From positions 1 through 64,000 of the forward strand of contig JBDKTY010000028.1 of assembly GCA_039679945.1 (NCBI GenBank): a DNA stretch of 64,000 nt, given 5' to 3'. Position numbers and translations under genes: made by a program. Positions 8,873 through 18,080 of this stretch are shown here, piece by piece. Every line of letters begins with the position of its first letter. Position 1 is the first letter of the stretch. Source of the DNA: SbD1 sp039679945 (GTDB lineage: Bacteria; Desulfobacterota; Syntrophobacteria; Syntrophobacterales; Syntrophobacteraceae). The notes beneath the pieces are model-generated. The model was given only the letters and a program-made list of their open reading frames with translations. It ran no database searches and was not told the origin of the DNA.

Positions 8873-9142
8873 GAACCTTCTTGGAGGTCGGTGGATCGCG
8901 AAAAGTGATTCTCTTAGCCCGCATTATTCATGGCTTGGTGAGAAGTAGCGTAAAAAGCCCTAGACCATGTGTTAGCTGAATTTTCCACCTCAGCTTCGAC
9001 CGACAGTGTGTTGTCAGCCCCAAATCGCTTCAAGCCCGGAGCACCGCTTCCTTGTCGGGCTTTTCGTGCGAGGACTACGATTCGTGAATAGTGCGGGTTA
9101 GAACCTTCCTGGAGATCAATGAATCGCGGGAAGTGATTCTCT
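8873..9142. mobile_element. MITE-like element flanked by 42-base direct repeats
   Basis: A 186-base core (8915-9100) has imperfect inverted ends of 18 bases (15 of 18 match; left TAGCCCGCATTATTCATG). It is flanked by direct repeats of 42 bases at 8873-8914 and 9101-9142 that match at 35 of 42 positions; all seven differences are transitions. No transposase is encoded. Inside lies a terminator-like hairpin at 9032-9064. The architecture suggests a non-autonomous transposon relic or the scar of a larger insertion sequence. Confidence 0.55.
9032..9064 (+). terminator. Terminator-like hairpin inside the MITE-like element
   Basis: AAGCCCG (9032-9038) pairs with CGGGCTT (9056-9062) and is followed by TTTT. 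No gene precedes it on the plus strand within the window, so it probably belongs to the mobile element. Confidence 0.45.
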
Positions 9143-9491
9143 AAGGGTGCACCCGGCGCCGTCCCCGGATACCGACCTCACCTCCCGGAGGATCTCCATC
9201 ATCGAGTATCCCCCGGCAAAGTCGGCCAGATTGTCCGCGGCATTTTACCAAACTTGCCAGGTCCACAAAAAGACGGGTACAACGCGGCTATCTCTCGCCA
9301 TGGCTTGACGACCGCAATAGTGAAGAAACTACACCGAGATATCAGTCCGGTGCATCTCTGGTCGCCACAGGCCCTGTGAGTCAAGAAAACCCGGCGAGGA
9401 TTTCAGGCAAAACTGAAGGAGGAGAACGTGTTGGAGAAGGGTGGAAAACACCTGGATTCCGTTTAACAGCCCCTCTTACCCGCTCCGGCAA
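9143..9491. other. Gene-free stretch after the MITE-like element
   Basis: About 350 bases between the mobile-element relic and the end of the efflux operon. Short open frames here lack ribosome sites and resemble nothing I recognise. I see no strong terminator for the efflux operon in it. Confidence 0.45.
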
Positions 9492-10703
9492 TTACTCATG
9501 CCGCAGCGCTACTATGGGGTCCAGGCGGGCGGCCTGGCGAGCCGGAAAAAACCCGAAGACAACACCTACGCCCGCCGAGAAGAAGAATGCAACCACCACG
9601 ATTTTCGGGTTGAGTATGAACGGCACCCCGAGGGCGAAGGCCCCACACGCGGCTGCCATCAGACCAAGAATAATTCCTATTATTCCACCGAAGCAGGAAA
9701 GCACCACGGCTTCGATCAGGAACTGCATCAGCACCTCACTCTCCATCGCTCCTATGGCAAGCCGGATGCCGATTTCCCGCGTGCGCTCGGTGACCGAGAC
9801 AAGCATGATGTTCATTATCCCGATCCCGCCGACCAGGAGGCTTACCGCCGCGACAGCCCCAAGCAGGGCCGTGAGCACCCGTGTCGATCCGGTGAGCGCG
9901 TTCGCGATCTCCTGCATGTCCATGACATGAAAGTCGTCATCCTTTCCGATCGCAATCCGGCGGCGTTCCCTCATGAGGGCCAGGATGTCGTCTTTTACTC
10001 TTTCCGTGGAAACGCCGTCCATGGCCGAAATATAAACGGCCTCCACATCAGTCTTTCCCAGCATGCGCCGTTGCAGGGTGCGAAGGGGGACCAGCACGAA
10101 ATCGTCCTGGTCATTGCCAAAATTCGATTGCCCTTTTGACTGGAGTACGCCGATCACCTGGCAGGAAATAGTACCGAGCCTGATCCATACTCCGAGCGGC
10201 TCCTCACCACCAAAGATCTCTCTTCTGACTGTCGACCCTATGACGCACACCGCTTTTCCCGACCGCAGCTCAGCCTCCGTAAACTCCCGTCCGAGGGCAA
10301 CCGGCCAGTTCCTCACTTTCAGGAATTCGTTGGTGCTGCCGGTAACCGTGCTCGACCAGTTCCGGTTGCTGTAGATGACCTGCGCCGACTGGGTGGTGGT
10401 GGGCGCCACGGCGGCCAGATCGGGAATATCCCTGACAATGGCCCGGACGTCGGTAATCTTGAAAGATTTGGCGGTCTCCCTGGAACCGCCCGGACCTCGC
10501 GGCCCCTGCCCTGGGCGAAGCTGCAGCAGGTTGCTCCCGAGGCTCGCGATTTCAGCCCTCACCTGCGCTGTTGCGCCGCCGCCCAGGGTGACCATCGTGA
10601 TGACCGCCGCAACGCCTATCACTATTCCGAGAATGGTCAGCGACGACCGCAGGATATTGCGGCGCAGCTCCCGCTGCGCGAGAAGAACTGTTTCGACAAT
10701 CAT
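9492..10703 (-). CDS. macB: MacB-type ABC efflux permease
   Basis: 403-residue FtsX/MacB-family membrane protein: one N-terminal transmembrane helix (LTILGIVIGVAAVITMV, about 23-40), a large periplasmic domain (about 50-270) and three C-terminal helices with the conserved SVTERTREIGIRLAIGA loop near 307-323. The last residues DPIVALRHE are typical. Unlike E. coli MacB, the ATPase is a separate gene just upstream, overlapping by four bases. With the adaptor and outer-membrane channel it should form a tripartite exporter of macrolide-like compounds, peptides or lipids. Substrate unknown. Confidence 0.9.
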   Translation of the reverse strand: MIVETVLLAQRELRRNILRSSLTILGIVIGVAAVITMVTLGGGATAQVRAEIASLGSNLLQLRPGQGPRGPGGSRETAKSFKITDVRAIVRDIPDLAAVAPTTTQSAQVIYSNRNWSSTVTGSTNEFLKVRNWPVALGREFTEAELRSGKAVCVIGSTVRREIFGGEEPLGVWIRLGTISCQVIGVLQSKGQSNFGNDQDDFVLVPLRTLQRRMLGKTDVEAVYISAMDGVSTERVKDDILALMRERRRIAIGKDDDFHVMDMQEIANALTGSTRVLTALLGAVAAVSLLVGGIGIMNIMLVSVTERTREIGIRLAIGAMESEVLMQFLIEAVVLSCFGGIIGIILGLMAAACGAFALGVPFILNPKIVVVAFFFSAGVGVVFGFFPARQAARLDPIVALRHE

Positions 10704-11428
10704 GAAGTTGCACCCTCCGGCGAATAGGCCCCGTCGATGAGACCATCCCGGAAATGTATCCGGCGACCGGCATAGGTAGCCATGTCGCCTTCATGCGTTA
10801 CCATCACCACCGTGATCCCCCGCTCCCGGTTCAATGAGGTCAGCAGCCCCATGATCTCGCGGCTCATCTTGCTGTCCAGGTTACCGGTGGGTTCATCGGC
10901 CAGCAACAGCTTCGGGTCGGATACGATCGCGCGGGCAATGGCAACCCGCTGCTGCTGTCCTCCCGACAATTCACTGGGAGTATGTGTTTCCCAACCGTTG
11001 AGCCCTACCGCTTCCAGTGCTTCACGGGCCAGCTTCCGTCTCCTGGAACTGGGAATTCCGCGATAGATCAGGGGAAGCTCCACGTTTTCCAGGGCGGAAG
11101 TACGATTGAGTAAATTGAAGCCCTGAAACACAAACCCGAGATAATGCCGGCGAAACAGGGCGCGCTGATCGCGCGAAAGACTTCCCACATCAACGCCGTC
11201 GAAGTAGAAATGGCCGGTCACCGGCTTATCCAGGCACCCCAGGATGTTCATGCATGTGGACTTGCCGGAACCGCTCGGTCCCATGATCGCGACGAACTCG
11301 CCCGCCTCGATTCTAAAGCTGATATCCCGCAGTGCGTAGACAGTCGCAATCCCCTGACCGTATACTTTCACCACGTTCTGGAATTCTATGAGACAGAGCG
11401 GCGTTCTTCCGGATACTTCCCCGTTCAT
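10700..11428 (-). CDS. ABC efflux ATPase, MacB/LolD type
   Basis: 242-residue ATPase with Walker A GPSGSGKST near residue 51, signature LSGGQQQRVAIARAI near 153, Walker B LLLADEPTGNLDS near 172 and H-loop VTHE. It overlaps the adaptor gene upstream and the permease gene downstream by four bases each, so the stoichiometry is probably translationally coupled. It supplies the nucleotide-binding half of the MacB-type exporter. Confidence 0.92.
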   Translation of the reverse strand: MNGEVSGRTPLCLIEFQNVVKVYGQGIATVYALRDISFRIEAGEFVAIMGPSGSGKSTCMNILGCLDKPVTGHFYFDGVDVGSLSRDQRALFRRHYLGFVFQGFNLLNRTSALENVELPLIYRGIPSSRRRKLAREALEAVGLNGWETHTPSELSGGQQQRVAIARAIVSDPKLLLADEPTGNLDSKMSREIMGLLTSLNRERGITVVMVTHEGDMATYAGRRIHFRDGLIDGAYSPEGATS

Positions 11429-12729
11429 GGCTTGATACTCGCAGTGGTGACCGCGAGAGGCATATCCGGCTCAACGGCCCCTTCCCTGACCACCGTGAAG
11501 GCCCCATCCGTTGCCCCCGCGGATACGGGAACGGCAACAGGTTCACCATCGCGCAACGTCCATACTTTCTGTTTCCTGGCGGCGCCCGCCTTGTCTTCAG
11601 TCCTCTTGGAAGAGGGTGGATGCGGGGGGTGCGGAAGGATTTTACCGAGGAACCCGCCCCCCTGTGCTTCATTTTTGCTCTCCTGGATGGGCGGCGAAAA
11701 ACGCAGGGCCGCGTTCGGGACGAGTACGGCATCGGTATACTTTTCGACTATGATCTCCGCCGTCGCCGTCATCCCGGGTCGAAGCGCCATATCGGTGTTA
11801 TCCACAATCAGCGCCGCTTTATAGGTAACCACCGAGTTAGTCGTTTTCGCCCCATACCGGACCTGAATGATCCTGGCGGGAAAACGCCGATCCGGGCAGG
11901 CATCAACCGTAAACGAGGCTTCCTGCCCCTCCCTCACGGCCCCGACATCGGCCTCGTCCACATCCACGAGCAGTTTCATCTTGGTCAAATCCTCCGCCAG
12001 GGTGACAAGAGTGGGAGTCGTCATCTGGGCGGCGACTGTCTGGCCGGGTTCCACCGAACGTGTCAGCACGATTCCATTTATGGGCGAACGAACGATGGCC
12101 TTCGAAAGGTCTGTCTCATTGATTTCAAGAGTAGCTTTGGCCTGTGCCACATCCGCTCTGCAGCTTGCCTCGTTGGCTATGGCGCGAGCCAGGGTGGCTT
12201 CGGCGCTGTCGAGGTCGTGCTGGGATACCCCCTTTGTGCCGCTGAGTTCGCGAAGGTGTTTCAGGCGCGCCAGCTCGTTCCTTGATTCCTTCACGGTCGC
12301 CTGGGCTTGAAGGACCTTGGCCTGCGCGGATTCCAGCGATGCTTTCGACTGCAGTGCCTGGGCCTGGAGTTTGCTGGTGTCGAGCCTTACCAGTACCTGA
12401 TCCTTCTTGACGTGGTCGTTATAGGTCACCTCGACCTGTTTGATGGTCCCCGACAGTTCACTACCCACATCGACCTGGTTTGTTGGTTCCAGGGTGCCGG
12501 TTGCGGTCACCGTTACAGTTAAGTTGCCGCGCCTGGCGGGTTGGGTGATATACCGCACCCCATTACCGTTGCTTCCGGCAAGCCAGAAGTAAACCGCGCC
12601 GATAGCCAGAAGAACCAGGACGGATGAGGCGATCCAGAACTTGAGACGCCGCCCGCGGCTGCCTTGGGAGTTTAAGATCTCGCTAATGTCGGACTTTTCT
12701 TCCAACCTGCTGTCTTCAATTGGTTTCAT
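11425..12729 (-). CDS. macA: Periplasmic adaptor (MacA/HlyD family)
   Basis: 434-residue membrane-fusion protein. A single N-terminal anchor helix (FWIASSVLVLLAIGAVYFWL, about 31-50), a lipoyl half-motif (ELSGTIKQVEV), a long alpha-helical hairpin rich in Ala/Gln/Glu (about 115-205), the second lipoyl half (SPINGIVLTRSVEPGQTV) and beta-barrel and membrane-proximal domains (RPGMTATAEIIVEK). It bridges the inner-membrane ABC complex to the outer-membrane channel encoded immediately upstream. A Pro/Lys-rich insertion near residue 370 is unusual but probably surface-exposed. Confidence 0.9.
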   Translation of the reverse strand: MKPIEDSRLEEKSDISEILNSQGSRGRRLKFWIASSVLVLLAIGAVYFWLAGSNGNGVRYITQPARRGNLTVTVTATGTLEPTNQVDVGSELSGTIKQVEVTYNDHVKKDQVLVRLDTSKLQAQALQSKASLESAQAKVLQAQATVKESRNELARLKHLRELSGTKGVSQHDLDSAEATLARAIANEASCRADVAQAKATLEINETDLSKAIVRSPINGIVLTRSVEPGQTVAAQMTTPTLVTLAEDLTKMKLLVDVDEADVGAVREGQEASFTVDACPDRRFPARIIQVRYGAKTTNSVVTYKAALIVDNTDMALRPGMTATAEIIVEKYTDAVLVPNAALRFSPPIQESKNEAQGGGFLGKILPHPPHPPSSKRTEDKAGAARKQKVWTLRDGEPVAVPVSAGATDGAFTVVREGAVEPDMPLAVTTASIKP

Positions 12730-14194
12730 GATTCCGGCTCACCTGATGTGCTCCATTTTCCGCCAGCGGTGTCCAGCCGCCGCCAAGCGCCTTGTAAATA
12801 CGAATGAGGTCGGAAGTAACCGCGCCCGTACTTTGGACTGACAGGTCCTCGAATGACAGGAGCGAGCGCTGTGCCTCCAGCACGTCACTAAAACCGATCA
12901 TTCCCGACGTATACTGGTTCTCGGCCAGGACGGCCGCCGCGCGCGCCGCTTCGGCCGCTTCAATCAGCGATCGGCGCTTTTCCTGTTCCCGCGCATAGGA
13001 TACCAATGCGTTTTCCACCTCCTCCAGGGCAGCAAGAATGCTGGCCTCGTAAGCCTTGAGCGCCTGTTCCTGAACAGCGGACTGCACTTCGACCTTTGCG
13101 CGAAGAGACCCCGCGTTAAAGAGCGGAAAGGTGATGCCGGGCCCGAAACTGAATGCATGACTTCCCGGAAGGAAAAGATCACTGAATGAAAGGGCCTCGA
13201 CGCCGATGGAACCACTCAAGGTGAGCTTTGGATAGAGATCGGCAACGGCAACTCCCACCCGCGCGGTCTCGGCTGCCAGTTCCCTTTCGGCGCGTCTTAC
13301 GTCCGGCCTTTGTCTCAGAATATCAGCCGGAACTCCCACCGCAATTTCAAGAGGTGTCACGGGAATCGGCTTTGGCGTTTGAAGTTCCAGATGAACAGCG
13401 CCTGGTTGTTCCCCCAGAAGTACGGCCAACCTGTTCATGGACGCATCAAGACTCGCGCGTAACGCGGGGATCTGCGACCTCGTATTCTCCAGGTTATATT
13501 TCGCCTGCTGTACGGCCAGATCAGCGGTCAATCCAGCCAGCCCCCGTGACCGGGTAAGCTGCCAGGTTTCCTCTTGTGTCTGGAGATTTTTTTCGGCAAC
13601 GGCCAGGCGCGCCTGGTAAGTACGCACATCCACATAACTGGAAGCCGCCTCGGCCACCATGGAAACCAACACATCATGAAGGTCTTCCCGGCTGGCGTTA
13701 AGGTCGGCTTCGGCCGCCTCGACCTCTCTTCTGACCCCTCCGAACAGGTCCAGTTCCCAACTGGCGTCAAGTCCGGTAGAGTGGGTTTCCACCTCGACGC
13801 CACCTCCGCTTTGCTCGCTCGATCGGTTGATGGCGTGCGCATCCGTGACGTTAACCGTCGGGAAAAAACCGGCCTTCGCAATTGTGCGATTAGCACGCGC
13901 CTTACGAATTCGAGAATTGGCTTTTGCCAGATCGAGATTGCCCGTAATAACGCGTTCAATCAAACCCGACAGAACCGGGTCATCGAGACATTCCCACCAT
14001 CTCGCCAGAATACGGGGGTCGGGGTTCCCCGCCTTCAATCCTTCCGTGAATCCGGCGTTCCATTGAGTGGATAATGCAGCCTTCGGCTTCACGTAATCCG
14101 GGCCGACCGCGGCGCACCCGGCGCACAGAAGAAAGACTCCGGTGAAAGCCAGTGAAGTAAATCCACGAAATGGTCCGAGTTGCAGGAAGATCAT
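12716..14194 (-). CDS. Outer-membrane efflux channel lipoprotein (NodT/OprM family)
   Basis: About 492 residues. I start at ATG 14194, which gives a clean lipoprotein signal (FTGVFLLCAGC, lipobox LCAGC); the frame is open to 14269 but that extension is Arg-rich and unlike a signal. The mature part has PDYVKPKA and two outer-membrane-efflux repeats with VGVAVADLYPKLTLSGSIG and the late LLSFEDLSVQSTGAVTSDLIRIYKALGGGW, all typical of the RND-type NodT group. The end overlaps the adaptor start by 14 bases. It completes a tripartite exporter and is the first gene of the operon. Confidence 0.9.
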   Translation of the reverse strand: MIFLQLGPFRGFTSLAFTGVFLLCAGCAAVGPDYVKPKAALSTQWNAGFTEGLKAGNPDPRILARWWECLDDPVLSGLIERVITGNLDLAKANSRIRKARANRTIAKAGFFPTVNVTDAHAINRSSEQSGGGVEVETHSTGLDASWELDLFGGVRREVEAAEADLNASREDLHDVLVSMVAEAASSYVDVRTYQARLAVAEKNLQTQEETWQLTRSRGLAGLTADLAVQQAKYNLENTRSQIPALRASLDASMNRLAVLLGEQPGAVHLELQTPKPIPVTPLEIAVGVPADILRQRPDVRRAERELAAETARVGVAVADLYPKLTLSGSIGVEALSFSDLFLPGSHAFSFGPGITFPLFNAGSLRAKVEVQSAVQEQALKAYEASILAALEEVENALVSYAREQEKRRSLIEAAEAARAAAVLAENQYTSGMIGFSDVLEAQRSLLSFEDLSVQSTGAVTSDLIRIYKALGGGWTPLAENGAHQVSRNHETN

Positions 14195-14993
14195 CGGCTC
14201 TATTCTTCGTTTACTTTCTATATCAGTGCGCGGGAAGCGACCCGTACGTTCACCGCCTCCCATCATCATTCCGAGCTGAGCGGGATATCTATTTTAGCAA
14301 ACATGACGCCACGGGTAATCTCGGCAGCCTGTTTCCTCGAAGCGCATAGACTATCAATCTTTCGTGCACATTTATACCGGGGAGATGATCGGTAGTCGAG
14401 AGTTCCGACCGGCATGCACTGCTCATCCCCCGCGAGTCAGTCTCTCCATGCCAGAGGGAAGAAACGGGCTCCGCGGCTTTTGCTGTATGGAGTTGCGGAG
14501 TGTAGCCACCAATAATGGAGGAAATGTGGAGGTGGAATGTAATCATTATGGACGATAAGGCTGAATTTCGTCCAGGAATCTCTCTCGCCCGAGCCGTATT
14601 CAGAATTACGATTGCCAGCGGGGTGCCGTCGAATACCCGCGGCGCAGCCACGCCCACCCGGTCAGTCCCGCCTTTCAATGCACACCCGGGTTGAGTTCCG
14701 CGGCCCGTCTCACAGTGTCATCCCATCATTCAATATATCGAAATACTTAAATTTGAGTTTGCGGCCGTGTTTTCATTAAAGTCATTGCAGAGTGCTTCCG
14801 TATTCAATAAGTAACGTTAGGATACCAATTGGAACACTCGATCTTTTTCACGGCTCATGCACTCATTCAATCATGCTCATATTGTCATTCTCCGGTTACC
14901 TAATAGTAACGACGAGTATTCCTTATTCTATTTGTGCTGGGTATAAATCATATTTCCCTGCTACTGCCATTCTATATGGAGGATAATTTCCCA
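14195..14993. other. Long gene-free region before the chemoreceptor
   Basis: About 800 bases between divergently transcribed units. Several short open frames exist but none has a ribosome site or recognisable content. The last 250 bases are AT-rich and probably contain the chemoreceptor promoter; the first part should hold the efflux operon promoter. I could not fix either one. Confidence 0.45.
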
Positions 14994-17924
14994 ATGCGAA
15001 AGGCTCTTTCACTGAAACTGAAGCTAATGGTGGGCTGTATCGGAATTTCTATTGTTCCAGTTCTCATTATTGGTGGTTTCACTCTTCAGCAGTTTATGTC
15101 TTTCGGAAAGAACACAAGCAACAAGTCGTACTCCGCATTGCGGGAAGAAGCCATTACGACACTTGGTCTGGGCGTCGAAAGGGACAAGACCGCTGTTATG
15201 GCGCTTATCAAACAGGCTGAGCAGGATGCGCTGAAAATGGCTGACTCATCCAATCTCTCCGGATACATTACCGCATCCACGGGAGAAAACGACATTCTTA
15301 ACAGTCTTGCCCAAAAAGAAGAGCTGCGCGTGGTGGAGGGTATTCTCCAGACATGCAAGGCACAGCAGAGTCTGCTTCAAAAGCAGGTCAATGATAACCT
15401 GGCGGTTGCCGATAAATTGATCGCCTTCCAGGGGGAAGTCACAACGTCCGATGTACTCAGCGGTTGGAACGCGGTCAACCAGTTCACCAGGGAGGAACAG
15501 GTCGCGGCGCTTCCATTGTTTCGTCTGGGAGAGGCAATCATCGAGCCAAACGACCAGTTTGACAGGCCCACGGTCGTTGTCGATGATGTGAAGAAGCTCA
15601 CCGGAGCCACATGCACCATCTTTCAGAGGATGAACAATGTCGGAGACATGTTGATAATCGCCACGAGCGTTCGGAATGCCGACGGCAAGCGCGCCATAGA
15701 GACTTACATTCCAGCCGACGAAGGCGGCAAACCGAACCGGGTAGTGGATGCGATCCTGAAGGGCGGGACCTTTCAGGGCCGCGCGTTTGTCGTGGACAGT
15801 TGGTATCTGACGGCCTACAAACCAATCCTTTCCCAGGACGGCAAAATCGTCGGTATGTTGAGCACGGCCGTCAAGGAACAGGATTCCTCGGATCTCGCCC
15901 AAGTGATCACGGGGACCAGGATAGGCCAGTCGGGTTACGTGTTTGTCATGGATTCCACGGGCCAGATAATTGTGCATCCACGCAAGGAACTGGTTGGTCG
16001 GAATGTACTGTCCAACCTTAAGATAGACGAATTCAAGGAGATTCTCCAAAAGCGCGAGCAGGGGAAAATCAGGAAACTCAACTACACTTTTGAGGGCAAA
16101 CCCAAGGTCCTTGCATATTCCCATTTTGGTGAATGGGACTGGATCATCTGCGCGACTGCCGACGTCGAAGAGATCTTCCAGGAACCGGCTCAAATTTCCA
16201 GAGCACTCCTGGAAGCCGAGTTGGTTGCCGTTCACGGGAGTTCCACCATCGAAGTGGGCGGGAAGAAGCACCCCCTGTACAACCAGATTCGTTTCATTGA
16301 TGAGAAGGGACAGGAGCTGATAAAGGTCCATGAAGGACAATTGACGGCAGACCTGAAATTCAAGGGTAACGAGTCCTGGTTCAAGGAAATCGGGCGGCTA
16401 AAGAGAGGCGAGATTTCCAACTCGGGCGCGGTTGTGGCTGAGAATACGCGAAAGACCGAGATGCGCCTTACCACGCCGGTTATCATCGGAGACAGGATTC
16501 GCGGTGCGGTGACCCTGTCCATGAACTGGCAACTCGTCTGGGAGTCGCTGAAAAGCCACGTCTATGGCAAGACAGGATATCCTTTTATACTCAATGAATC
16601 CGGCTGGTGTGTAAGTCATCCCAGGTTTGACCTCATGAAGTCGGTCAATCTCGCTGATCCTTCTCTTGGACAGCTTTCGGAACTCGTCCGTGATCACATG
16701 CTGAAGGGTGAGTCGGGGTATGGAGAGTATACCTTCGAGGATATCGGCAAGCTTATGGCCTATTCCCCTCTCAAGCTGGGCAACAGGACATACTCCATCG
16801 CCGCCACCGGACCGGCCGAAGAATTCTTCGTCATAGCGGATTCCATCAAGCAGAACACAGCCGAGAACTCCGAGAAGGTGTTGAAGATCGTCGTGATCTG
16901 CTCTGTTGCCCTGATTCTATTCGGATGTCTGGTTGGCTTTCTCATCAGCACCCATATCTCCCGACCGCTGGACGGCGCCATCGACGCCATTTCCGATGGA
17001 AGTCAAAAGCTGATGTTGACCTCGGGCCACATCGCCCATGCAAGCGCGCAACTGGCAAGCGGCGCGTCTTCCCAGGCAGCTTCGCTGGAAGAGAGTTCGG
17101 CGGCGCTTTCCGAGATCACTTCACTTTCCCGGCAAAACGAGAACAGCCTTGGTATGCTTTCACAAATCAGCAGGAAAACACTCGATGGAATGAATGAAAG
17201 CCATGAGTTCCTCAGGAAGACAATGGACACCATGTCGCGCATTTCCGCATCCGGCGAACAGATGGCGCGAATAAACAAGAGCATTGACGAAATTGCCTTC
17301 CAGACCAACCTTCTGGCTCTTAACGCGGCAGTGGAAGCGGCCCGGGCAGGTGAAGCCGGCGCGGGGTTCGCCGTGGTCGCCGATGAGGTGCGCAACCTCG
17401 CGCTGCGTGCGAGCGAGGCTTCCAAAAACACCCAGAGCCTCATCAATTCCACCCTGGAGCAGATTAAAAGCGGAAACGGCCTGGTAAATCAGACAGTCGA
17501 GCGTTTTCAACTCATGCGAACCGACGGCGCGAAAGTTTCGGAGTTGGTCACGGAGATCAACCTGGCCGTCCAGGAACAGACCAGGGGAATCGAGCAGGTA
17601 AACGACTCTCTCAACCAGGTGGATGAAATAGTGCAGAAGAATGCTTCCTATGCGGAAGAATCCGCTGAAGCCTCCACCGATTTGAACGCGCGGGCCGAAG
17701 AGATGCGAAGCTGCGTGGCCGCGCTGGAATCATTGGTAGGCGGGCGGAATCGGAATGGACAGGAGGACAACCGGCTCCTCATCGGCAGTGATACGAAGAA
17801 CACTGCTATAACAGTAAAAAGCGAGCGCCACCGGAAATCGAACGGCGGTCGAACCGATCTCCCACATCCCGGTTCGGAGAGGCATCTATTGCCGAACGGT
17901 GAATCCAGCCGCGACGTGATTTAA
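14994..17924 (+). CDS. Methyl-accepting chemotaxis protein with very large Cache-type sensor
   Basis: 976 residues. The ATG at 14994 is preceded by GGAGG; upstream in-frame ATGs lack one. TM1 lies at about 13-33 and TM2 at about 629-651, so roughly 595 residues face the periplasm, several times the usual size. Cache-like signatures recur: WYLTAYKPILSQDGKIVG then SGYVFVMDSTGQIIVHP (about 260-325), a region with QIRFIDEKGQELIKV (about 425) and TGYPFILNESGWCVSHP (about 525). The cytoplasmic part has a short HAMP-like start and a signalling hairpin with the tip FQTNLLALNAAVEAARAG near 769. It should sense an external ligand and control CheA. No chemotaxis genes are adjacent. Confidence 0.93.
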   Translation: MRKALSLKLKLMVGCIGISIVPVLIIGGFTLQQFMSFGKNTSNKSYSALREEAITTLGLGVERDKTAVMALIKQAEQDALKMADSSNLSGYITASTGENDILNSLAQKEELRVVEGILQTCKAQQSLLQKQVNDNLAVADKLIAFQGEVTTSDVLSGWNAVNQFTREEQVAALPLFRLGEAIIEPNDQFDRPTVVVDDVKKLTGATCTIFQRMNNVGDMLIIATSVRNADGKRAIETYIPADEGGKPNRVVDAILKGGTFQGRAFVVDSWYLTAYKPILSQDGKIVGMLSTAVKEQDSSDLAQVITGTRIGQSGYVFVMDSTGQIIVHPRKELVGRNVLSNLKIDEFKEILQKREQGKIRKLNYTFEGKPKVLAYSHFGEWDWIICATADVEEIFQEPAQISRALLEAELVAVHGSSTIEVGGKKHPLYNQIRFIDEKGQELIKVHEGQLTADLKFKGNESWFKEIGRLKRGEISNSGAVVAENTRKTEMRLTTPVIIGDRIRGAVTLSMNWQLVWESLKSHVYGKTGYPFILNESGWCVSHPRFDLMKSVNLADPSLGQLSELVRDHMLKGESGYGEYTFEDIGKLMAYSPLKLGNRTYSIAATGPAEEFFVIADSIKQNTAENSEKVLKIVVICSVALILFGCLVGFLISTHISRPLDGAIDAISDGSQKLMLTSGHIAHASAQLASGASSQAASLEESSAALSEITSLSRQNENSLGMLSQISRKTLDGMNESHEFLRKTMDTMSRISASGEQMARINKSIDEIAFQTNLLALNAAVEAARAGEAGAGFAVVADEVRNLALRASEASKNTQSLINSTLEQIKSGNGLVNQTVERFQLMRTDGAKVSELVTEINLAVQEQTRGIEQVNDSLNQVDEIVQKNASYAEESAEASTDLNARAEEMRSCVAALESLVGGRNRNGQEDNRLLIGSDTKNTAITVKSERHRKSNGGRTDLPHPGSERHLLPNGESSRDVI

Positions 17925-18080
17925 CCACGGCATTTGCGGGCTATCCGGCTCTTGAGGCTCTTCGCGTTCGTGATTCGACGCCGCGGCGCGAATCGGATCG
18001 AGAACATGCCCGCCAAGGTTAAGAAGCCGTAACTTGAGGAAGTACTGAAGTAACCGCGCCACCGGGGACGCAGGCGAAGC

